Origin: JALOAP01 sp964632355
Lineage (GTDB): Bacteria; Chloroflexota; Dehalococcoidia; Tepidiformales; Tepidiformaceae
Direction: 5' to 3'
Assembly (NCBI GenBank): GCA_964632355.1
Contig: CAZWBW010000019.1
Location: forward strand, 1 to 35,780
Length of the DNA: 35,780 bases
Of the stretch, positions 30,838 to 35,780 are shown in pieces. The notes beneath the pieces were generated by a model. It was not told the origin of the DNA, searched no databases, and saw nothing but the letters and a program-made list of their open reading frames with translations. How positions within the stretch are numbered: position 1 is the stretch's first letter; every line of letters starts with the position of its first letter. The position numbers and the translations under genes were made by a program.

Positions 30838-31332
30838 ATGACACAGCACGGGTTCCGCGTCCTGACGCGAGACGGAGAGTTCTTCGGACGCCTCGCCCAT
30901 GTCGCGGGCGACATCGAGACGGGACGGCCGGCCGGGCTGGTAGTCCACCGGAACGGGCAGCAGTATCTGTTGCCGCTCAACACGGTGCTGCGGCACGAGG
31001 CGAACGAGGTCGTTCTGCGGGGCTACGCCCGGGACTACGAGGACCTTCCTCCGTTTACCGGAGCCGGGTATCGGCTGATCGACCGCGAAATCGAGCGCGA
31101 AGAGACCCTTCGCTGGATGAAGGAGCTGGGCGTGGAAGACTACCAGATTGGCGAAGAGGAACTCGACGAGACCATGCCGAACGAGCGGCCGCTGCACACG
31201 GGGGCAGAGAACCCGCACCGCGTGCCAATTAAGAAGAACGGCAAGTCCACGAGTCCCATCGCTTCGGACCCGACGGACATGAACGAACCGAACGAGGAGA
31301 TGCGGGAACGCACCCGCAGCGATAAGCATTAA
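30838..31332 (+). CDS. PRC-barrel/DUF2171-like protein
   Basis: 164 residues from the ATG at 30838 (GGGGGA 5 nt upstream); an ATG at 30787 would add 17 residues. The N-terminal 60 residues form a small beta barrel: FRVLTRDGEFFGRLAHVAGD, then GRPAGLVVHRNGQQYLLPLN and EVVLRGYARDYEDLP. The C-terminal half is charged, helical and probably partly disordered (NEEMRERTRSDKH). Such PRC-barrel proteins are often stress-related or adaptor-like. A strong terminator overlaps its stop codon. Confidence 0.75.
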   Translation: MTQHGFRVLTRDGEFFGRLAHVAGDIETGRPAGLVVHRNGQQYLLPLNTVLRHEANEVVLRGYARDYEDLPPFTGAGYRLIDREIEREETLRWMKELGVEDYQIGEEELDETMPNERPLHTGAENPHRVPIKKNGKSTSPIASDPTDMNEPNEEMRERTRSDKH

Positions 31333-31357
31333 GCCCGGCACGAAGGCCGGGCTTTTT
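31331..31357 (+). terminator. Rho-independent terminator after the PRC-barrel-like gene
   Basis: AAGCCCGGC (31331-31339), loop ACGAAG, GCCGGGCTT (31346-31354) and a T-run: a canonical intrinsic terminator that starts inside the TAA stop codon. Confidence 0.9.
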
Positions 31358-31364
31358 CGGTCAT

Positions 31365-32639
31365 CTACAACGCCAGGGCGTTGGCGATCTCGTCCTCGTT
31401 AAGGTCCGGACCGACGACAGCGCAGTGCACGCGGCCGTTCGCGAAGAGGCGCTTGGCCAGTGCCTGGACGTCTTCGGCGGTGACCCGTTCGAACTGCTCG
31501 ACGACGTGTTCGATGGTCTCGATTTCGCCCCGGGTGATCATCATCTCGCCGTGGCGCTGGCCGAGCGAATGAGCGGTTTCGAGCGACAGGCGGAAACGGC
31601 CGATCGAGTGATCCTTCGCCTTGCGGAGTTCGTCTTCGGGGACAAGCTCGGTGCAGAGCCGGGTGGCCTCGGCGAGGCAGACGCGGATGGTTTCGCTGAG
31701 CCTGTCGCGGTTCACACCGGCCGAGATGGTGAACACGCCAGCATCGGCGAGGAAGCCGTAGCCGGACGCGACCGAGTAGGCGAGGCCGCGGCGCTCGCGC
31801 ACTTCGCGGAAGAGCCGCGACGACATCCCGGCGCCGAGCACGTCGTTCAGGATGCGCAGGGTGAACCGGTCGGGGTCGTTGCGGCCGAAGATCGGCAGGC
31901 CGAGGTACATGCTGCACTGGTCGACCTTGCGCGAGTCGATGACAACCTGCTGGCCGTAGACGTCGGGGTCGTACGGCTGCACCTCGGGCACGTCGCCGGG
32001 CGGGACATCACGGAAGAGCGGCTCGGCGAGCTTGAGCACCTGTTCGTGCGTCACGTTGCCGGCCACGCTGAGCACCATGTTCGACGGGTGGTACCAGGTG
32101 GCGATGTGCTCGAGGAAGTCGGGCCGGTTCATCTGCTCGACGAGCTCGACGGTGCCGCCGACATCCCAGCCGGGCGGCTGCGGCCCGTACACGGCAGTGC
32201 CGATGAGGCGCCCGGCCCAGGCGCCGGGGTTGTCGTGGTTCCGCTTCAGCTCCTGCTGCACGACCGCGCGTTCGCGGTCGATCTCCTCCTGCTCGAGCTT
32301 CGAGTTCAGGAGCATGTCGGCGGTGACATCGAGCGCCGTCGCGAGGCGGTCGTAGGGCACGATGTTCCAGTAGCAGGTGAACTCTTTGTTGGTGTACGCG
32401 TTGAGCGTGCCGCCGGCGCCTTCGATCTCCTGCGCGATCATGACGGCGTCGGGGCGGCGCTCGGTGCCCTTAAACACCATGTGTTCGAGGAAGTGGGTAA
32501 TGCCGTTAAGCCGCTGCGGTTCGGACCGCGAACCAACACCCACGAACAAATTGACCGATGCGGCCTGAGTGGTCGGGATGGGCGTTGTGACGATGCGCAG
32601 ACCGTTCGGCAGCGTCGTAGTTTCCCAGGTGATGGCCAA
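31365..32639 (-). CDS. M16-family zinc peptidase (processing-peptidase-like)
   Basis: 424 residues. The inverted zinc motif HFLEH (49-53) and a Glu about 77 residues later (in RERAVVQQE) are the M16 catalytic set. GAGGTLNAYTNKEFTCYW and the C-terminal domain with LGAGMSSRLFREVRERRGLAYSV and SAGVNRD match bacterial PqqL/YmxG/MPP-beta-like proteins. It has no signal peptide, so it is cytoplasmic. The substrate is unknown. The TTG start at 32639 is supported by AAAGGAG about 7 nt upstream. Tandem TGGTAAT repeats lie about 90 bp upstream, and TAGAAT about 40 nt upstream may be its -10. Confidence 0.93.
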   Translation of the reverse strand: MAITWETTTLPNGLRIVTTPIPTTQAASVNLFVGVGSRSEPQRLNGITHFLEHMVFKGTERRPDAVMIAQEIEGAGGTLNAYTNKEFTCYWNIVPYDRLATALDVTADMLLNSKLEQEEIDRERAVVQQELKRNHDNPGAWAGRLIGTAVYGPQPPGWDVGGTVELVEQMNRPDFLEHIATWYHPSNMVLSVAGNVTHEQVLKLAEPLFRDVPPGDVPEVQPYDPDVYGQQVVIDSRKVDQCSMYLGLPIFGRNDPDRFTLRILNDVLGAGMSSRLFREVRERRGLAYSVASGYGFLADAGVFTISAGVNRDRLSETIRVCLAEATRLCTELVPEDELRKAKDHSIGRFRLSLETAHSLGQRHGEMMITRGEIETIEHVVEQFERVTAEDVQALAKRLFANGRVHCAVVGPDLNEDEIANALAL

Positions 32640-32723
32640 AACGGACTCCTTTAGCGGCGCCAGTAGCGGTAATCGCGCATTCTACGGGGGATTCCGTGTA
32701 CCGGAAGCCGCCCGAACTGGCAG

Positions 32724-32740
32724 TGGTAATTTCTGGTAAT
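32724..32740. repeat. Tandem TGGTAAT repeat upstream of the M16 peptidase
   Basis: TGGTAAT occurs at 32724-32730 and 32734-32740, one helical turn (10 nt) apart, in the 133-bp gap between the zinc-ribbon membrane protein and the M16 gene. This spacing is typical of transcription-factor half sites. The rest of the gap shows no gene. Confidence 0.35.
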
Positions 32741-32772
32741 AGCCGGCGAATGCTGGCAGGCGTGCGCGCCGG

Positions 32773-33297
32773 TCAGGACGGGTTCGCGCCGTCGCGGCGG
32801 GCGAGATACTGGGCCCAGAGCTCGTCGCGCTTGCGCGCGCCGCGCCGATAGCCGATCTGACCGAAGATGATCGGCCCGAAGAGCTGTGCGAGCACGTACC
32901 CACCGCCGAGCAGGACCGCGAACGCGAGCGCCGGGTGGCCCAGCCAGCCGGGAGCGAACACAACCAGCCAGAGGAACAGCGCCATTGCGATCAGCAGGCC
33001 CAGGAACGCGCCCGAGTGGACCCAGCGCGCTTCGATCCGCTGCTTCCACCAGTAGGCGCGCAGCACGTCCTGCGGGATTTCGTCGACGGTGCCGACCTTC
33101 GCGATGGTGTGGCCGCAGAAGGGGCACTCCTCGTCGGTCTCGCGCAGGCGCGCGTAGCAAAAGCCGCAGAACCGCCCTTTGACCGGTACCTTTCGCGCCA
33201 GCCGTTCTTCCATTTTCTCCTGCAGGCGCTCGAGGTACGGGTAGGGCGTTTCGTAGCCGGCAACACCGGCGGGGGCCGGTTGATCGGAGGCAGTCAT
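32773..33297 (-). CDS. Membrane protein with N-terminal zinc ribbon
   Basis: 174 residues. A zinc ribbon (C44, C47, C58, C61: FCGFC and ECPFCGH) follows a short amphipathic N-terminus. Two hydrophobic helices, AFLGLLIAMALFLWLVVFAP and LAFAVLLGGGYVLAQLFG, anchor it, with a basic C-terminal tail GYRRGARKRDELWAQ. I do not recognise a named family. The ATG at 33297 is chosen; the GTG at 33306 lies only 1 nt after the TAGACT hexamer and could not be within a transcript started there. It lies downstream of pstS on the same strand. Confidence 0.7.
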   Translation of the reverse strand: MTASDQPAPAGVAGYETPYPYLERLQEKMEERLARKVPVKGRFCGFCYARLRETDEECPFCGHTIAKVGTVDEIPQDVLRAYWWKQRIEARWVHSGAFLGLLIAMALFLWLVVFAPGWLGHPALAFAVLLGGGYVLAQLFGPIIFGQIGYRRGARKRDELWAQYLARRDGANPS

Positions 33298-33345
33298 CTG
33301 GCTCACGAGTCTAGCGAAGCAGGGTTCGGCATCGGAGGCAAGGTA

Positions 33346-34308
33346 CTACGGCTCCGAGCGGGCGGGCGCGAGCTGCGCGACGAGTTCCCGGGCCGCATCG
33401 AGCTGGTCGGCGGGCAGGTTGATGTACCCGGTTTCTTCGATGATCTCGGCGAGTTCGGTGTAGGCGAATTCGAAGAACTCCAGGAGCGTCGACTGCTCGC
33501 GGAGGCGCTCCTGGTTGGCGTAGAAGTACAGCGTTCGTGACAGCGGCTGGTACTGGCCGGACCGCGCTGCCTCGGCGGTGGGCGGCACGCAGCCGTTGCC
33601 GTTGTCGATTTCGACCGCCCGGACGGAGCTCCCGGCTTCCTGGTAGTACGCGAACCCGAGGTAGGCGATGCCGAACGGGTCCTCGCGGACGCCAACAGCG
33701 ATGATGTTGTCGTCTTCCGATGCATTGCCGTTCGTGCGGTGCGAAAAATCGCGCCCGTCGCCTTCGAGCACCACTTCGGTGAAGTAATCGAACGTGCCGG
33801 AATCGGCGCCGGGGTGGTAGAGGTTGATGGCCTGGTCGGGCCATTCGGGCCGCACCTCGCGCCAGGTTCGCGCGCCGCCGTGACGGAAGATGTCGGCGAG
33901 TTCGTCGACGGTCAGACACTGGAGGAACTGGTTCCGTTCGCTCACCAGCACGGTGATGGCGTCGACGGCGACCGGGAACTCGACGATCTCGGTGATGCCC
34001 TTGCGGGCACAGGCGTCGCGTTCATCCTGGGTGATCGGGCGGGAAGCGGCTGCGACGTCGATGTCGCCCCGGCAGAACTTTTCGAACCCGCCGCCGGTAC
34101 CGGAGATGCCGACTTTGACCTGGACGCGGCGGCCGTGCGCGAACTCCTCGGCGAGCGCCTGGGCGATGGGGTAGACGGTGGATGAACCGTCGAGCCGCAC
34201 CTGGTCGGGGCGCGAAAAGTCGCACCCTCGGACAAGAAGGAACGGGATGAGCGCCAGGAGGACCAGGAATGCGACCGCCGTAAGCGGACGGGCGATGCCG
34301 TTGAGCAC
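33346..34308 (-). CDS. pstS: PstS-like phosphate-binding protein
   Basis: 320 residues. An N-terminal hydrophobic segment (about 8-27) ends LLVRGC, an imperfect lipobox. The phosphate-binding loops are DGSSTVYPI (about 40-48), GISGTGGGFEKF and HPGADSGTFDYFTEVV. RPITQDE and LYFYANQERL are also family-typical. It would capture phosphate outside the membrane for the PstCAB transporter, but pstC, pstA and pstB do not follow: a zinc-ribbon membrane protein and an M16 peptidase are downstream. The GTG at 34308 has TACTGT 6 nt upstream and no Shine-Dalgarno, a leaderless pattern. No clear Pho box was found. Confidence 0.9.
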   Translation of the reverse strand: MLNGIARPLTAVAFLVLLALIPFLLVRGCDFSRPDQVRLDGSSTVYPIAQALAEEFAHGRRVQVKVGISGTGGGFEKFCRGDIDVAAASRPITQDERDACARKGITEIVEFPVAVDAITVLVSERNQFLQCLTVDELADIFRHGGARTWREVRPEWPDQAINLYHPGADSGTFDYFTEVVLEGDGRDFSHRTNGNASEDDNIIAVGVREDPFGIAYLGFAYYQEAGSSVRAVEIDNGNGCVPPTAEAARSGQYQPLSRTLYFYANQERLREQSTLLEFFEFAYTELAEIIEETGYINLPADQLDAARELVAQLAPARSEP

Positions 34309-34358
34309 GTGTTAACAGTACCGCGTTCGGCGGTTCGGGCGAGTGATGAAGGAAAGGA

Positions 34359-34811
34359 CTAGCGCGGGCTGCCGGTGCGGCTCCAGATGGTCGTCCAGCC
34401 TTCGGTGCCGACGATGGCGTTCGCGAGGGCCTGGCGCTCCAGCTGTTCGAGCTGCCGTATCGCCTTATCGAGTTCGGCGTTGGCCTCGGCGGAGATGGCA
34501 GCGAGCCGTTCGCGGAGCGGGCGCAGCGCGTCGCGCTCTTCGAGCCCGCGGATGCTATGCGGCCAGACGAAGAAGGAGAAGTTCTTCGGCAGGCCGAACT
34601 GTCCGCGGTGCTGCCCGAGCCAGAGGTACCGCTCCTGGACGCTGCCAACAGGCGGGACAACCGCAACCAGCGGACCGGCATCATCGTTGAAGCGCGTATC
34701 GACCAGCAGCCGTTCCGGGAAGATGGCGAATCCCAACGTCAGCACGTCGGCGTTCTCTAACACCTGCCGAACGGCGTTCATGTCCACTTCCATTCCGTTC
34801 TCGGTCAACAT
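34359..34811 (-). CDS. Conserved-looking hypothetical protein
   Basis: 150 residues. The N-terminal part is alpha/beta (LTLGFAIFPERLLVDTRFND, then GPLVAVVPPVGSVQERYLWL), followed by a helix with ERLAAISAEANAELDKAIRQ. No family is recognised. The ATG at 34811 has GGGAG 8 nt upstream. It lies between groEL and pstS on the same strand, after the groEL terminator. Confidence 0.65.
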   Translation of the reverse strand: MLTENGMEVDMNAVRQVLENADVLTLGFAIFPERLLVDTRFNDDAGPLVAVVPPVGSVQERYLWLGQHRGQFGLPKNFSFFVWPHSIRGLEERDALRPLRERLAAISAEANAELDKAIRQLEQLERQALANAIVGTEGWTTIWSRTGSPR

Positions 34812-34862
34812 CGTTCGCACTCCCGATGGCAGTCGATGCTGGTGGGTTCCAACGACCTGATG

Positions 34863-34896
34863 AAAAGAGGGGGTGGGCTTTCGCCGCACCCCCTCC
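34863..34896 (-). terminator. Rho-independent terminator after groEL
   Basis: On the minus strand GAGGGGGTG (34895-34887) pairs with CACCCCCTC (34875-34867) around CGGCGAAAGCC and is followed by TTTT (34866-34863). It lies about 30 nt past the groEL stop. A second GC-rich hairpin (CCGGG...CCCGG) sits between. Confidence 0.85.
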
Positions 34897-34928
34897 GACA
34901 CCCCCGGGGAATCCCGGAGGGGACGCGA

Positions 34929-35780
34929 TTAGTACATCGGCGGGGCGGCCGGGGCGGCCTGCTGCTGCTTCTCCGGCAGGTCGGTCACCAGGCAGTTCGT
35001 GGTGAGGACCATGGCGCCGATGGAAACAGCGTTCTCGACGGCCGACCGGGTCACCTTGGCCGGGTCGATGATGCCGCGCTCGACCATGTCGACGTCGAGC
35101 TCGTCGCGGGCGGCGTCGTAGCCGCGGCCCTTCTCGAGTTCGCGGACTTCGGCGACGATGACGGAGCCGTCCTTGCCGGCGTTGATGGCGATGCGGCGGA
35201 GCGGCTCTTCGAGCGCGCGGCGGAGGATGTTCACGCCGGTGGCCTCGTCGCCTTCGAGCTTCACGTTATCGAGCGCCGGGATGACGTTCAGGAGGGCGAC
35301 ACCACCGCCGGGCACGATGCCCTCTTCGACGGCCGCGCGGGTCGCGCTGAGGGCGTCCTCGACGCGGTGCTTCTTCTCCTTCAGCTCGACTTCGGTGGCG
35401 GCGCCGACTTTGATGACGGCGACGCTGCCGGCGAGCTTGCCAAGGCGTTCCTGGGCCTTTTCGTGGTCCCAGTCGCTCTTGGCCTCATCGAGGATGGCGC
35501 GGATCTGGGCGATGCGGGCGTCGATGTCTTCCTTGCGGCCCTTGCCCTCGATGATGGTGGTCTCTTCCTTGGTGGAGACAACGCGGCGGGCCTGGCCAAG
35601 GTCGCTGATATCGACGCTTTCGAGGGTGCGGCCGATTTCCTCGCTGATGACGGTACCGCCGGTGAGCACGGCGATGTCGCCGAGGTTGTCCTTCTGGCGG
35701 TCGCCGAAGCCGGGGGCCTTCACAGCGAGGATGTTGATCGTGCCGCGGAGCTTGTTCACGGCGAGCGTCGCGAGGGCTTC
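34929..35780 (-). CDS. groEL: Chaperonin GroEL, C-terminal half (5' end outside window)
   Basis: The visible 283 residues run from ALATLAVNKLRGT through APGFGDRQKDNLGDIAVLTG, the apical/intermediate junction with GRKEDIDARI, and the equatorial domain with EEGIVPGGGVALLNV and VLTTNCLVTDLPEK. It is the ATP-driven folding chamber subunit. The frame is open to the window edge, so the start is missing. The C-terminus ends QQQAAPAAPPMY and lacks the Gly-Gly-Met tail usual in GroEL. That change sits inside the cavity in known structures. groES is not in the window; it may lie upstream of groEL. Confidence 0.97.
   Translation of the reverse strand, partial: EALATLAVNKLRGTINILAVKAPGFGDRQKDNLGDIAVLTGGTVISEEIGRTLESVDISDLGQARRVVSTKEETTIIEGKGRKEDIDARIAQIRAILDEAKSDWDHEKAQERLGKLAGSVAVIKVGAATEVELKEKKHRVEDALSATRAAVEEGIVPGGGVALLNVIPALDNVKLEGDEATGVNILRRALEEPLRRIAINAGKDGSVIVAEVRELEKGRGYDAARDELDVDMVERGIIDPAKVTRSAVENAVSIGAMVLTTNCLVTDLPEKQQQAAPAAPPMY

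Noticed and set aside
33346..34308. Complete Pst phosphate-transport operon
   Set aside because: Only pstS is present; the genes downstream are unrelated.
1..35780. CRISPR arrays, insertion sequences, integrases, attachment sites
   Set aside because: No regularly spaced repeats, transposase-like proteins or tRNA-associated direct repeats were seen; the tRNA-Arg is not followed by mobile genes.

Overview
The window is about 36 kb of high-GC (roughly two-thirds G+C), densely coded bacterial DNA on both strands. GTG and TTG starts are frequent, ATGA/GTGA gene overlaps are common, and there are no insertion sequences, phage genes or CRISPR. The gene mix suggests a Chloroflexota lineage with actinobacterial-like modules: membrane-anchored Hsp70-like protein, IniA/IniC-type dynamin-like GTPases, an MmyB-type regulator and a UGSC selenoprotein. 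The phylum is an inference. Three runs of exactly ten Ns point to a draft scaffold or metagenome bin.

Layout. 1-1000: a TerC-family membrane protein, cut by the window edge, behind a consensus promoter and a yybP-ykoY-type (manganese) riboswitch. 1000-9400: ferritin-like protein, Hsp70-like membrane protein, divergent IniA-like/IniC-like GTPase operon, an HTH/MmyB-type regulator and a 599-residue acidic low-complexity protein. 9400-13400: proA with a coupled small gene, two small membrane proteins and a Crp/Fnr-type regulator. 13400-16600: NarL-type two-component system with DUF488, a lone Clp N-domain-like protein and a Phd-like protein. 16650-20650: TrmO, tRNA-Arg(TCT), CGNR zinc-finger and GNAT proteins, a frameshifted membrane alpha/beta hydrolase, an FmdB-type protein and a terminator. 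20660-24340: DUF362 protein, HELGH metallopeptidase, and prfB (release factor 2) with its programmed +1 frameshift. 24435-29260: GHMP (galactokinase-like) kinase plus sugar nucleotidyltransferase, a membrane J-like protein lacking HPD, a SnoaL-like protein, a 59-residue two-helix protein and glycerate kinase. 29400-30600: a UGSC selenoprotein whose in-frame TGA would split it into two ORFs in ordinary annotation, and an MBL-fold hydrolase. 30800-35780: PRC-barrel-like protein, M16 peptidase, zinc-ribbon membrane protein, PstS, a hypothetical protein and the 3' part of groEL.

The most notable points are the selenoprotein with a SECIS-like hairpin, the manganese riboswitch on terC, and the membrane Hsp70/IniA/IniC cluster. 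There is also a recurrent TANNNT hexamer 6-10 nt upstream of start codons with no Shine-Dalgarno, which suggests widespread leaderless transcription. Two UGA recoding events of different kinds (prfB frameshift, selenocysteine) lie about 5 kb apart.
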